A DNA stretch of 64,000 bases from Cyprinodon diabolis (lineage: Eukaryota > Chordata > Actinopteri > Cyprinodontiformes > Cyprinodontidae). Made by a program: the position numbers and the translations under genes. Of the stretch, positions 1-12,438 are shown piece by piece; within the stretch, counting starts at the first letter, position 1; every line of letters starts with the position of its first letter. The stretch lies in assembly GCA_030533445.1 (NCBI GenBank), contig CM060064.1, positions 20,605,626 to 20,669,625 on the forward strand, read 5' to 3'. Under the pieces are notes generated by a model. The model was not told the DNA's origin. It searched no databases and was given only the letters and a program-made list of their open reading frames with translations.

Positions 1-1332
1 ACACAGAAAAGCATGAAATTAAAAAAAAGGCAAGGGATTTAATAAATTAAGATAGCTGCATGAAGTGAAATTTCTATTCAAATATGTTTCATTAAAATTC
101 TAAATGTCTTATTAGGTCAATGACTGAATTTTAGTTGAAATTACACTTTTCTATACATTCTGAAGTATAATTTAAGAAAAAAAAAGTTAAATTCAGCTCT
201 AAAAGAGTCTTTTTTTGTTTTGTAAAAAAAAAAAACGTTAAGCAGATGAAAACTGGGATCCTATCTCAATACCACTGAAGCCTTATTATCACCTTATTCT
301 TTTAAATGGTTAATAAAAAAGAAGTTGTAAAGAAATAAAAATAGATTCAAAGGACCTATCAGTAACCATGTCTGTTCCAGGGCAGATAATCGTTAGAAAT
401 TTTTGGAGTATTATGTCATTAGTACAGGTGCCAGGACATGATCTACAGGGGCACCTGGCCCCTGTTAAACCGCCCATGAATACCACTAATGAAGGCCTGT
501 AAACTGAATGCATTAATAGGCTCTAATCCCAAATTGAAATGAATAATTTAGATTTACTTTAGGGGTCCTCAACGACCCCTGGTGGTCTCTTATCATTTTG
601 AGACACACCCAGGATTCAACTCTTCAAATCTTTTTTTTTTTTTACTTTTAGCATCTTAAAACTTTTCTTATATAAACTGATTCTTAAGATAAACTCTTAT
701 AGTTTATATTAATGAACATTATTTCCCTCTAAAGATGAGTAAATGGAGTAAAACCTTCTGAAAATGTAATAGATTCTGTTTCCAGTCAGCATATATTATC
801 TGTAAAAGCTGCTACAGCTACACAGTTATGTGGCCTATAAGATGCAGAGCAGTGTGGCTGGATCATGTTTCACCTCCCCTGATACAAAAGTTTGAGCTGG
901 AAAAGAAACTGCAGAGTTAGAATTTCAAAATGAAGGATAGATGTTGCAGGATACCCCCCCCCCCCCCATCATTTTCCCACCTCTTTTTTTCTTTTTTATA
1001 CCCTGTGATGTTTTCAAGATGAGCCCGAGGACTTTGTGAAGCCCAGGACTCCATGCCTGCGGTTATGGAAAGATGAATGGTCCATTGAAGAACGCTGGGA
1101 GGCTTATATGGGGGGGGTTGATTTCCAAGTGTGGGGACTTGTGTGTTTTCACTGGATTTGTGGAATCCCAGTGTAATTTACTTTTATTTTTCTTTCTCAA
1201 ATCTACCATCTGCTGCATAGATTAATTTAGATAGAATGCTGCTGACTGGCTTTGAGTGTAGTTTTTAAGTCGGGAAGATGTGCTCCTGTGGTTCCTCTAG
1301 ATCACAGGGAAAGGTGAAAGGGTTTTATTATA
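1..1332. other. AT-rich intergenic, no gene seen
   Basis: No exon-like open frame with conserved motifs is visible. The stretch holds homopolymer runs of A, T and G, and a C run of about 14 bases near 954-967. Confidence 0.5.
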
Positions 1333-1340
1333 CTTACTGG

Positions 1341-2091
1341 CAGAGGTGTCAAGTAACGAAGTACAAATACTTCATTACTGTACTTAAGTACACTTTTTAG
1401 GTATCTATACTTTACTCCGTTATTTATTTTTCTTCCTACTTCTGACTTCTACTCATTACATTTTTACACAAGTATCTGTACTTTCTATTCCTTACATTTT
1501 AAAACAAACATTACTCGTTACTCTTGGCTTCGGTTTAATGTTTCTAAATATTTATTTCCCGTCATGTGCTCCATCCAATGCAGATCATTGGCTCCATCCA
1601 CATCTAGTGAAAACTAGTGTAATTGGATGAGTCATATAACGCAAACACTCATTGGTTAGCTAAAGGAAATCATCAGAAGCAAGCAGGTGTTCTTCAAACT
1701 GCAAACATGAATTGTCTATGCCATGCTACAATGTAGGATTCAGAAAAAGATGTTGAAATGTCTAAAAGGTCGGACACAGGCGAGAGCGTTTCAGGAGACG
1801 GAGACCAACAAGACCTCCCTCATCCTTGGCCCTATCTCAAAGAATTTTTAGAAATAGACGTAAAATTGAGCTTTCAGTTCATATAGTGGCATCTGGACGT
1901 TTTTTTTTTAATTTTTTTTTAAGGTTACTTTTATACTTTTGTACTTTAAGTAGTTTTTGGAGCACATACTTTTTCACTTTTACTTGAGTAAAGAGGTCAA
2001 GTTGATACTTCAACTTTTACCAGAGTGTTTTTAAACTGCAGTATCTATACTTCTACTTAAGTAACACATGTGTGAACTTTTGACACCACTG
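1341..2091. mobile_element. Non-autonomous hAT DNA transposon
   Basis: The element starts CAGAGGTGTC and ends GACACCACTG, an inverted terminal repeat of hAT type. It is flanked by a perfect 8-bp target duplication, CTTACTGG, at 1333-1340 and 2092-2099; 8 bp is the hAT hallmark. At 751 bp it is far too short to be autonomous. The subterminal regions are dense in short repeats of the type AAGTA/TACTT. It retains the 5' end of a transposase ORF, listed separately. Confidence 0.92.
1758..1886 (+). pseudogene. hAT transposase N-terminal remnant (42 codons)
   Basis: This short open frame inside the hAT element starts at ATG 1758 and stops at TAG 1884-1886. It reads MSKRSDTGESVSG, then an acidic stretch, then HPWPYLKEFLEID. 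That resembles the segment just ahead of the BED zinc finger in animal hAT/ZBED-type transposases. The zinc finger and catalytic domain are absent, so the element looks like an internal-deletion derivative of an autonomous parent. The family assignment is from memory of the protein class; the frame and motif are seen directly. Confidence 0.55.
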
Positions 2092-2099
2092 CTTACTGG

Positions 2100-4689
2100 A
2101 TGGATACTGTGTCCCCTGGAAGAATCCAAGAATCCTGATCCTGATTTTCTCACCTCCCCATTCCAGACTCTTTTCCACACCGTTTCTGCAGAGATGGAAT
2201 CGTCAGACTTTTCCTGCTCAGTACAAATTCTATTTTACATTTTTCCATCATTTATGCATCATTACACACATTTCTATCATTATCTCGGCGTTAAACTCCA
2301 AATTATAATTATTTTTTAGTGTTTCGCCTGCTGATAAATGATCCATCTCCAATGTACACAGTCTAGACCAGGACTGTCCAACTCAAGCTGTATTGCCTCT
2401 CCATTCTGTGTGAGTGTTATCAAGTAGGGCAGGAGCTTGCACAGGAAGAACTCATTTGATTTAGGTGTATGAAACCATAAAACATACTATACACCTCGGA
2501 TATTACTATTTGTGATTTATGAAACGATAATTGGTCTCATTAGAGCCTGAATTAATCCTGCATTCATGTTTCAATGTGTAATTGAACCAGAGAGTGAAAA
2601 AGTAGCTCAAAAGCAAAAAAATCCCCATTTTATTAGATTCTGTGGTTTGGAAAGGTTTAGTTTCTTATTTTTTTATCATCCCGCGAAGACCTCTTCTTAT
2701 AATAATAAAATATTGCAGATTCATGCTTAAATCCAACAGAAAATGATGAAATTATAGGATTATTCCCATATATATGCATCAAAGTCCTTACATCTGAGCA
2801 GGAAAATGCATACACTGTTTATTGGTGTGTTTTATAGTTGATAAAGTTGTATTTTTACTTTTTTATTATCATTTTGACATTTTTCTTTTTTTTTTTTTTT
2901 TTACATTTAACTTGTTCACCACCTAGAGCCAATCAAAGGAAAAGATTATCTTCCAATTTGTATAAGTTGGATCTGTGTGTTCTAGTTCTCTTGGAACAAG
3001 ATTTGCAACCAGAATTCACTTTCACTTTTTTTCTTTTCTTTTTTCTGCTATAAAGATTGCAGACTAACCTTAGCTCTGGAGTTTTTAGGTCCTTATCCAT
3101 GAGGTTAATAGCTTTACTTCCACATGCTCTGCCAGGGGCTTAATCACTTATCTGCATCTAAGCATATATGACTGAGAGGTGAGTTGTAGACTGCAGGACT
3201 GCTTGGACATGATAAGGCCTTCCATGCTCTTACAGAAGCACTGGAAAGGAAAAAAAATCAACAAAAAACACTTTTTCATGGCTTCTAACTGGAGTTTGGA
3301 CCCAATTCATTCTACCCTATAGCTGAAAGACTAGAAACATGCATGACCAAACTGCTAGTATCTCATTTATTTCTCTCTTCCTTATCCGGTATCAATGTGT
3401 GCCCCCTTCTTTAAAATGTGTTTGTCTCCAGCCTGACCTAGTTTGTATAAATAGAGCCGTCATGTTATCTGATCACCATAGGAGAGAGAGTTAACAGACG
3501 CTAATCTGACAGGCCAGTGCCGTGGGGGATTGAGGATTGCGTGTGAACACGCAGTAGTTAATTTGTGCTACAGGTGTTTATTTCTTCATGTTTTTTCCAG
3601 TCATTTTTCGTCAGAATTCTGACACCTCCAGTTAGTGATTCATGTGATATTAGTAGGTATATATATCTAATTTGCTGCCTTTATAGTTTGCACTGTTATT
3701 GTAGTTTAAGCTGATGGTCTGAGTGCATTCATACTGCTGTTTTCCAAGCAGTGATGTTTGATTATTGTTTTTATCTGTGCTGAGATGAGCAGTTTGCATC
3801 CTGGGGCAGAAGTAGAGCTTTCTCTCTTTTTGTAGGTTAGGATCATTAGTGTTATCTGTGTGACCTTGATAAGGCTGTTTGACCCAGGTGGACGTAGTCC
3901 TGGAGACTTTCTGTTCCTGCCTTGTCTTGAGCATTGACTGTGTCTTCACAATTTATTGACTTAGTCTAGGTGTTCTGTAAGGTTTACTTAAACAACTCTT
4001 TTTGAGCTGTTTTAGTAAAGTTTGCTTAACAACTGTTGGACTTTTTTTTAAATCTTTTTTTATTTGACCTAGTATTTACCTACAGGTGTTTGGTGATTTC
4101 ATAGGGACTCACTGAACAGATCCTTGCTGATGAAATTCAACCTGCTAGTTTCAATCTCCTTGTTTTGCAAATTCTCATAATTTTAACAAAAAAGGAGAGC
4201 AGCTCTGCTACAGGTTCCTTGACAAAGATACGATATATAATTCTTTCAGAAAAGGATTCAGTTAGATAATTTATTTTATTGTACATTAAAGCATCTGTCA
4301 CAATTGATCACTCAAAAAATTTATCTGTGTAAAATGTTTCTAGCGTCTTTGTAGAAAAAAATCTTAGTTTTAATAGATTTGATGATTAGAGGTGGAATTA
4401 AATCTATCTTTTCACTGTTAGACCTGTGAGCTGCATCGATTAAAGGGCAACTGTTTTATTACGGTTTATTTCTTACGAGAGATGATAACTGATTTTTTGC
4501 TCGGTTGGTCACATAATTCTGCCTCCACCGTGCGGTGCCTGCGCCATCTTTGTTATTAGTAGCCGCTGTTGGGTAGCGACAGCGGGCCGCTGTGTCAGCA
4601 AATCCCATAATGCTTTGCAAGGAGAGCTCTCAGCGCAAATCATTTTGGGATATATCTGCCTCTTCTAAGGTCTTTCTTTTCATCTTATG
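2100..4689. other. AT-rich intergenic, no gene seen
   Basis: I see no conserved coding sequence. There are poly-T tracts near 2885-2902 and several short A runs. A GC-richer patch near 4510-4640 directly precedes the dispersed repeat that starts at about 4690. Confidence 0.4.
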
Positions 4690-4900
4690 CACTTCGCAGC
4701 CACTTTTCCTCTTACAAACGTTTTTCAACGAAATGCGATAAGAAAGGTGAGCTTCAATGACTGAAAGTGCGCATGCGCAGAAAAATATAACTAACGGGGG
4801 ATGAGCATGTAGGACGGCCTTACGTAAACATATCACTATAATGATTGACAATTAGGAGGACCACTTATGATCTTACCGGTAATAAAAGATAATCCTCTAT
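4690..4900 (+). repeat. Dispersed repeat, copy A (class unknown)
   Basis: This stretch aligns by eye with about 43260-43510 in the same orientation. Shared blocks include GAGCTTCAAT, TAGGACGGCCTTAC, TAAACATATCAC and ATGATTGACAATTAGGAGG, then ACCACTTAT. No terminal repeats, A/B boxes or coding capacity could be defined, so the class is left open. Confidence 0.6.
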
Positions 4901-5362
4901 ATCTTTTCATATTTAGATAATAAAGGAAATGATTCTGTTGGTGTAATGAGGCTGCAAATAAGTTCTGCTTTTATTTTGCTAACTGTGATTGAACACAATT
5001 TAACACAATTTTTTTTATCACCTTATAATAGAGGTTGGGGGTGATTGTATTGTGAAAAAGGCGGTCTTTGTGTTTTTTTTTCCAGAGTGAAGGTTCTTGC
5101 ATAAACTAACCTGTCAACATTTTATGGAAGCTCCAACTAGAAGAGATAAGCATGAAAGGATAAAATTGAAAAGCTTTGTTTTACTCTGTTCAGTCTTCCT
5201 GTTATCTTTTGCTCTCTCTTGCTGTCTTGCAGCTTGAAAATAAAACACATCTCTGTTTTTTCCTCTGTTTTTACTTTGTAAAAAGGAAATGATAAAAAAA
5301 AAATGATGCTATATTTGGAACAGGGATTGCTCACTTTATGCACCTGTGTTTTTTTTGGGCAG

Positions 5363-6391
5363 GTGGTGCGAGCGAGGCTGGAGGAGAGAGGAGTTTGTGT
5401 GAAGGACGTGAGGCTGAATGGATCTGCTGCCAGCCACGTGCTCCATCAGGAAAATGGCCTTGGCTACAAGGACCTGGACCTGATCTTCGGTGTGTCACTA
5501 AAGGATGACCAGGCCTTCCGTCTGGTAAAAGATGTGGTCCTGGACTGCCTGTTGGATTTCCTGCCGGCCGGGGTCTCTAAGGAACGCATCACAGCGCTCA
5601 CCCTCAAGGAGGCATATGTGCAGAAACTGGTAAAAGTTTGTAATGACACGGACCGCTGGAGCCTCATCTCGCTGTCCAACAACACGGGCAAGAACGTGGA
5701 GCTTAAGTTTGTGGACTCTCTAAGACGGCAGTTTGAATTCAGCGTGGACTCCTTCCAGATTTGTCTAGACTCTTTGCTTTTGTTTGACCGGTGTTCGGAA
5801 ACCCCCATGTCTGAGAGCTTCCACCCCACCGTGATTGGGGAGAGCGTGTACGGCGACTTCCAGGAAGCTATGGGCCATCTCTGTCAGAGGACCATAGCAA
5901 CACGAAGCCCAGAGGAAATCAGGGGAGGTGGCTTGTTGAAGTACTGCCACCTGCTGGTGAGGGGCTTCACGCCGTCCTCTGAAGCGGACATGAAGCAGAT
6001 GCAGCGCTACATGTGCTCGCGCTTCTTTATTGACTTCCCAGACATAGGCGAGCAGCAAAGGAAGCTGGAGGCTTACCTGCAGAACCACTTCGTCGGCATG
6101 GAGCACAAACGCTACGAGTGCCTGATGACGCTGCACCATGTTGTGAACGAGAGTACCGTGTGTCTGATGAGCCACGAGCGGCGTCAAACGCTCAGCCTTA
6201 TCTCCATGCTGGCACTAAAGGTGCTCGCTGAACAGAACGCCATCCCAACTGTGACGAACGTCACATGTTACTATCAGCCAGCACCTTATGTGCAGGACAT
6301 CAACTTCAGTAATTATTACATTGCACACGTGCAAACGCCACAGATCACGCACTGCAGTAATTCATATCAGACTTGGCTGCCCTGTAGCTGA
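5363..6391 (+). CDS. tent5: TENT5 (FAM46) family poly(A) polymerase, main coding exon
   Basis: TENT5 proteins are non-canonical poly(A) polymerases that extend poly(A) tails of selected mRNAs, many of them for secreted proteins. This exon opens after a clear 3' splice site (T-rich tract, then GGCAG) at 5362 and runs 342 codons to TAG-free open frame end TGA at 6389-6391. It shows the nucleotidyltransferase signature: LNGSAASH, then GYKDLDLIF with the Asp pair at about 5471-5479. A third acidic residue lies in NVELKFVD. Later landmarks are [28 protein letters not shown], and the terminal TWLPC motif of the family. The open frame runs 20 codons upstream of the acceptor, but that part is not protein-like. 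The N-terminal exon was not found. The C-terminal CYYQPAPYV segment looks most like TENT5A; linkage to a TCEA3-like gene would suggest TENT5B. Family certain, paralogue not. Confidence 0.93.
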   Translation: MVRARLEERGVCVKDVRLNGSAASHVLHQENGLGYKDLDLIFGVSLKDDQAFRLVKDVVLDCLLDFLPAGVSKERITALTLKEAYVQKLVKVCNDTDRWSLISLSNNTGKNVELKFVDSLRRQFEFSVDSFQICLDSLLLFDRCSETPMSESFHPTVIGESVYGDFQEAMGHLCQRTIATRSPEEIRGGGLLKYCHLLVRGFTPSSEADMKQMQRYMCSRFFIDFPDIGEQQRKLEAYLQNHFVGMEHKRYECLMTLHHVVNESTVCLMSHERRQTLSLISMLALKVLAEQNAIPTVTNVTCYYQPAPYVQDINFSNYYIAHVQTPQITHCSNSYQTWLPCS

Positions 6392-6653
6392 GCCTTTGTG
6401 TCTCCATCGTCTCGGTGTCAGAGGATCAAAACCTAGGTTTGCCAAACATGACAATCCTATAGTCAGAATAAGCTGACGAATGATTTGTCCTCATTTTTTC
6501 TTTTTTTTTTCCAGATGCAAAAACATCTGTAAGATTGCTGGTCATTTCTGAGATGTAGCTGTAATATCCTATTTAAATCTAAAAAGAAAACAACTTTATA
6601 TGTTTCAGAAATACACATTCTGATGAAATGAACTTATTTTCTTACAATTTTGA

Positions 6654-6847
6654 AATAAAAGCAATTACTTACTGGACCAAAGATGTTTTTTTTTTGTTCT
6701 GAAAAGGAAGCAATGCTTTAATTCCTAGTGCCTAAAAAGAACCACAAAATGTTTGAAAAACATTTGTAAAGTGACGACTGTGAATGAAGTGTTTTTTAGA
6801 TTCTGTCTCTCATTTCAGAAATATAAGCATTTTTTTGTGAGAATAAA
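6654..6847 (+). terminator. Candidate polyadenylation signals of tent5
   Basis: AATAAA hexamers occur at 6654-6659 and 6842-6847, 263 and 451 bases after the stop codon. Either could end the tent5 mRNA. TENT5 3' UTRs are often longer, so a more distal site is possible. Confidence 0.4.
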
Positions 6848-6859
6848 AAAAAAGGAAAA

Positions 6860-8485
6860 CTCAGCTTTATATTGTATTGTGGTTATTTTGCCAATTTTAA
6901 GCATGTTTTTTCACGACAGGTGACACTTCATTCTGTTGTTTTTTTAGTTGTGCAACCTCAGCTTTTTTAGTCAGGTAAAATGTTTGCACTATGCATGGGT
7001 CAGTTACCAAAATTAAGGTAAACCAGAGTTATCAAAAATTTCAGTTCTTCAAACATTTTCCATCCTACCATGCTTTGATTTTAATTATTTTCGTTGAGAT
7101 GTATGCAAAAAATGCAAGAATGACTGGGCATTTTACCTGTTGCTGTTTTTAGTCAAAACAAATTCATCCATTAAAAAAAAAAAACCTTAACATGAAAACC
7201 ATGGACTTTCATAGTGTAGAAATTAATGCTACACCATCAATCATTTTATTTATATAGATACTTCAGTATATTTGAAGTGTGATTCTATTAAAAACAAGTA
7301 TGTTTCGTTTTTTCAGTCGACTATCTTAAAGAGTTATGAATGGATTTTAATGAATTTTTTACCAAAGTTGTTCATTGGTCAAAGGAACAAATTTGATAAT
7401 TTTAGTGATGATCCAGATAATAATCTGGTTGTAGGAAATTTTAAAGTATTCTTTACCATTATTTGGCATAACAAGCAGTTTCCCCCCTAAAGCAGAAAGT
7501 GGCAACAGTGACTATTGAGCATCGGACTCAAAAAAGTCCAGAAAGTATTCTAGTCAGGACAAAATCAAAGGAAAGGTCATGCCTTGCTCAAAGTATCTTT
7601 TGATCAAACAAGAAAGCAGAGTGAATGAAGAAGGTGAGAACAGAACAAACACCAGAGGCTGCAGATGTACACCTGATGCTAAGGAGGAATTCATAAAAAT
7701 TTGGTTATCCAGATCATGTGTGAGTTTTGATATATGTATAAATCACAATATGGGGCAAAATTTGTGGTTGTTAAACCTGTTGCAGATGAAGCATGAAAGC
7801 TTAAAAAATAATTACTTAAGCAGGTCTGTAATTTAAAAACTATTTGTAAATGTAAAAACAGTGGACCTCAACTTTATTACTTTTGGGCAGTTGAAGAGCC
7901 ACATGCATCTGTTAAAGAACCTTGGATTAGATGAGCACTATGCTATTTTTTTTTTTTTTAGTATGGATTGAATTCCCTTTTAAGATAACTAGCTTGACAA
8001 GTGGTAGTTTATCTTCCCCTTTTCAGTTCATGGGTCCATCTGAATTCATCAAATCTTTAAGGACTCTTAAAAAGCAGATCCAGGTTAGAGCCTCACTTTT
8101 GGCAGTGTTTAGATAAATATGTGAGGAGCCGGTTTTTGAATCAAATTGCACTTATATATGAACTATTTAAGCTTTGTTTTTTGTTTTGAGAGAACATTTT
8201 ACTTCCATAACGTTGGGGAGCCCAGTTGGTTTTACTGCAGTAAACAATACCAATGCAAATTCAGAAAATGAAGAGACTTTAAATGCCTACAGCTACACAA
8301 ATGATAAACCACAACCCTTTAATTATGAGCCTGCTGGACACAGGAGAGCAGAGAGAGACTGGGGGAATTAATGGCCAAAGGAGACAGATTGAGTTGTGCT
8401 GTGAGAGAAATCAGTGGAGAGTAGGGCAAGAGTCATGGTGAGAGACCATTTTGTGTGCAAGCATCACTATACAGTATCATGCTGA
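6860..8485. other. AT-rich sequence downstream of tent5, nothing recognised
   Basis: This may be distal 3' UTR or intergenic sequence. Several short open frames occur, but none has a recognisable motif. Confidence 0.35.
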
Positions 8486-8489
8486 ACTG

Positions 8490-8534
8490 TGATCCACTGC
8501 AGTTAATAAAGCAATTATTGACTGCAGTGGATCA
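8490..8534. repeat. Strong hairpin (20-bp arms, 5-nt loop)
   Basis: The left arm at 8490-8509 and the right arm at 8515-8534 are reverse complements apart from one mismatch. The core of each arm is TGATCCACTGCAGT and its complement, with loop AGCAA. No gene context explains it. Confidence 0.75.
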
Positions 8535-9340
8535 TAATGATTTTATTTATTTCTGTATTTGAAAAGTCATAGTGTCACAGCTTATCCTCAAGTAATTTCA
8601 CCACTATAGTTTATTCCAGCCGTGTTCTGCTATTTTTCTGAGCCACAGACGTCATTCTAAGAGAGTTTGAGTGGTTATTTGTGTTTAGAACTTGAAAACA
8701 GATCACCGCGCAAAATCTAGGGTGAGAGGCATTAGGAAACACCAGCTGCCGGTGAGGCAATGTCTGCTGATTTTTGTGCTTACTACACAGCCAAAGAGAA
8801 TATATCTGACTTTATTCGCTTTATTTAAAGTTTCTCCAGCTTTCATATTGATCCCAACCACAGTTCCCAATCAGCCATCCATTAGCTAGTGCATGTAGTT
8901 ACATGAGGACTGGAACACTGGTAGTATCTCAATTTTAATTAATTTCAGCATCATTCAGCATCAGTCGAGAGGTGAAGGATCTAAGTAAACACGTCTGCCC
9001 AACTTGATAACTCTTCACACAGAGCTGAAGCCGCGTCAACTATTTGATTCACCCACGTGGCATCAAATGACATGACTTATATTTAAAAAAATACTTTTTT
9101 TTTAGAGACACTGCAAAGAAATGTCACTTCTGTTGGTAAATATTCTTCGTTATGGCAGCCAAAACACTTTTAATCCTAGACAAACTTTCTAAATATCCCT
9201 TTGGTTAAAATTGTAAACTGAAATTTGCTCTTTAAGGTGTTGTACTTCATATGGGGCCCACCCAGATAATGTTGCTTACAGGCCTATTGTTGTGTCATTA
9301 CGCCATTGGCCATAAGTGCAGGAAGCTGGATGCTTCTCAT

Positions 9341-9660
9341 CAGAATCAGAATCAAGTTTATTGCCAAGTAGCTTTGCACTTACAATGAATTTGACTTGGT
9401 GTAGACAGTAGACTGTGTGTTCATGATATGCAGGAGGTCTGGATATGCTATGTTGGTGCAGCTTCTAGGTCCTGAACGAGAGAGGGAGAGAGGCAGTGTC
9501 AATGTCACGGGGTCTCTAGACATTGTTGATAAGGCTGGTAGCGGATGGGAAGAAACTGTTCTTGTGGTGTGAGGTTTTAGTCCTGATGGACTATAGTCTC
9601 CTGCCAGAGGGAAGTGACTGAAATTGTTTGTGGCTGGGGTAAAAGTTCTTTAGGATAGGG
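9341..9660 (+). repeat. LINE-derived interspersed repeat fragment
   Basis: The block begins with tandem CAGAATC and a TTTATTGCCAAGTA core. It continues to GGGAAGAAACTGTT and CCAGAGGGAAGTGA. This layout is a very common teleost interspersed repeat. A shorter relative at about 18180-18270 shares GGGAAGAAACTGTT and CCAGAGGGCAG. I could not fix the exact family. Confidence 0.5.
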
Positions 9661-9671
9661 ACCTCCTCTTG

Positions 9672-9840
9672 GCCATGCTTTGGTGGAGAAGTGGTTAGTG
9701 CACACGGCTTAGAATTTGGCCTTTGGTCCTTTCCCGCATGTCTCTTCCCCTCTCTCATACCCCCTTTCCTGTCAACGTCCTGTCCATAAAAAAACAAGCG
9801 ACTAGAGCCGTAAAAACTCAAGAGAAAAAGAAAAAGGATA
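9672..9840 (+). repeat. tRNA-derived SINE-like repeat
   Basis: It contains GTGGTTAGTGCACACGGC, which resembles a tRNA A-box region. A downstream CCGCATGTCTCTTCCCC and CCTTTCCTGTCA body follows, then an A-rich tail. The same body recurs at about 31327-31463. The B box is degenerate in this copy. Confidence 0.5.
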
Positions 9841-9909
9841 GGGACCTCCCCAAGTTCATACTGGTGCTTATAGAGAGTCCCACAATCCTTTGCGGGACAA
9901 CACATAATA

Positions 9910-11860
9910 GGCAGAGCTCACGTCATGGAGTTTAGCAAACATACATTATTTCTCTTTACTCTGTGTGACACCTTAAGTACTGTACACACCTTCATATGCT
10001 TTTGGGTGTTTTAAGAGAACTTCAGCCATTCTCTTCATTTGTGAAACAGCTTTTTTTGGTAATGTTTTACTTCTTTTGAAAGTTTTAGTCCCTGTTTGAT
10101 AGCAGATATTGGTGTTATTGTCTTTTAACGACATCTGTAAGACTGAAGGCTGTCTGGATTCAGCAGAGCAGTCTGGAGCTCCTTTCTTACCCACAATAGT
10201 GTTCTTACTGATGACCCCCTCAAAGATGAAGGAAGAGGAGCTAGAAACAGGAGTTAGGAATTACACTTTGCTGTATTTGGATTGAGGGTATGTATCACAT
10301 TGGAAGATCATTGAAGTTCCCACCTGCATTTCCTGTATAAATAGGCATCAACTTCTGCATATGCAACCATTCAGTGCAAAGGTAACAACAGTTTAATGGC
10401 TTGTAAAACAGCCTTTATAAGAACCAATGCAATGTTTTTGTCTATAACGATTTGAGCTGTAAAAGATGGTATAAACTTTTTCTGTCCTGCTTTTGTTGTT
10501 AGTTTGAGCCTTCCGGTCTAGCTAACTTAGATGCCAAGATTGTGATTTACTTAATAAACTTTTTACAGAACCTTACCTCAGAACTTTACCTTTGAGGTTA
10601 TGCAATTTTAAATCTAAAGATGGCAAAAAAATTTGACATCCTCGCTTGCAATCAAAAAAGCTAAAGTCATTTTCTTATTCTTGTATTACTCTACAAACCT
10701 TAGAAAAAGGAAAGTAGTGATTTGCACAAATTATATTTTTCTTCCCTATATTTTTCCTTCGTCCAAAAATCTTGCCAGAATAATATAAAAAATGTTGAGG
10801 TGAAATCTAAAAAACCTTTATTAATAACAATATGTTTTAAAGATGTATTCTCTAGCATGGTAAACATTTTAATAGAATATTTGCTTACATGTCAAGAAGT
10901 CACAGCAATTTTACTCAAGGATATTATACTGTGAGAATCTAGTACTTATCTTTATCTAATTGACCTTGCTAAATGCCCTGTTATCATTAAATGTGAGGAT
11001 TCTTAGCTTTAAAGCAAAGATATAGATGACTCCAACTTGCTTGTCCTTGCGGGCATGATTATGGACTTTTGTTTGTCCCAATGACAACAGGCCAGTTCCT
11101 TTCCAGTAACCCAGGCCACTGAAAAACATCAGCTGATATGTGGAGTGAGTTGCGTTTGTTAAACAGGAGCTGAGGATCCATTTCAATCTGAGGACATGAA
11201 CCATAAGGAGGCTTTTCTAAAGCACAATGGCTTCTCTCTCCTCTGTGATAGCAAACCTTTTTAACAAAGGCTGGCTTGTTCTCAATCCATGTTACCGCTG
11301 GTAACCCAGCCCTGTTTGCCTGAGTGAGGCTACCTATATCCCTGTCATATTCTTAAGGTCTAACATACTTTATTTTTAAGAACAAGCCATGAGTGACAGC
11401 ACACTGGTTCAGTTGAAATTGTTGCACAGATGTGTTGCTCATAATTTTACCAATAAGTACATCTGCTCTGAAATTTGAGATAAAAAAATAAATACAGTCA
11501 ATTTTTCCATATATCCACACACACAAGCATACACACACATTCAGCCCTGGATCATGCTGAACTCTCTGTACTCATGTTGAAAAGCAGAATTGAAAATGTG
11601 GTATTATTGAAGGCTATATATACGCACAGCACGATCCCCAAGTAAATCTGTTAAATACAGGGTATTGGTCCTGGTCACAGCATCAGTTCCCCAGAGGAAC
11701 AGTCCCAGTGCCAATATAAAGTACGGAAAGCCTGCTAATGTTGGGATGTGAAATTCTTTTAGTTTTCTGATACTCCACTGAACACGTGGTCAGATTTAGC
11801 TTGAAAAAGAGTTGCAAAGCGCCTTTCAATGCTGTGTGTATGATCACTTTAATGTCTTCT
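9910..11860. other. AT-rich intergenic, nothing recognised
   Basis: No conserved open frame, transposon terminus or structured RNA is visible in this stretch. Confidence 0.35.
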
Positions 11861-11869
11861 GTACTTTAA

Positions 11870-12438
11870 AGCTGAAGTCTGTAAGTTTTTAAAAATCACT
11901 TTTTTGTCATATTGGCTAAAACTGTCCCCATGCCCAGACAGCAGTACATGTGATATGTAACCTGTGAAAAAAACTGCTTCAATTGGTCCCGCCTACTGCC
12001 TGTATTGCAATCTGGAAAGAATATTTCGGGACGAGACAAAACAACCAATCACAGCCAGAGGAGCGTCTGATGGAGTGTCAATCACAGCTCACACACACTG
12101 AATCCCGCCCCCTCCCTCTCACCGCTGAATCTGCCGCCCGGCTGCTGCAGTCAGGAGGACGCGCGTGGAAGTCATGGCGGAGCGACAGCCACCAGCGAAA
12201 GAGAAACTGCCCTTACTGCCCCTGACTTCAAAAAAGAAGATGTCAATGGAAGAGCTGCCACGTACGCTGCTTGGACGCTTCTGGTCGCATGCGGTAGCCG
12301 CGCAGATGTTGTGAGAGGGGTGGAGCTTGGAGGCGCGGCATGAGTGAAGCAGAGAGGGTGGGGGAGTGGCTTGAAACCTGTTTTTCTTCAAATTTTCAGT
12401 CGAAGTCTGCTCTCTTCTCAATGTTACAGACTGCAGCT
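11870..12438. mobile_element. TTAA-flanked non-autonomous DNA transposon
   Basis: The ends are inverted repeats: AGCTGAAGTCTGTAA on the left, and the complement of AGCTGCAGTCTGTAA on the right. Both sides are flanked by TTAA (11866-11869 and 12439-12442). TTAA targets are used by the piggyBac and Kolobok superfamilies; these ends do not start CCC as most piggyBac ends do. The 569-bp element has a CpG-rich core at about 12100-12330, unlike the AT-rich surroundings, and a 46-codon open frame. No transposase is present. Confidence 0.8.
12174..12314 (+). CDS. 46-codon ORF inside the TTAA element
   Basis: The frame runs from ATG 12174 to TGA 12312-12314. It is basic near the start (MAERQPPAKEKLPLLPLTS, then KKK) and has no domain I recognise. 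The start is embedded in GTCATGGCGG, a fair initiation context, and lies in CpG-rich sequence like a vertebrate first exon. It could be a captured first-exon fragment, part of a lost transposase N-terminus, or chance. Function unknown. Confidence 0.25.
   Translation: MAERQPPAKEKLPLLPLTSKKKMSMEELPRTLLGRFWSHAVAAQML

Noticed and set aside
5464..6187. Minus-strand open frames opposite tent5
   Set aside because: Shadows of the strongly coding + strand exon.
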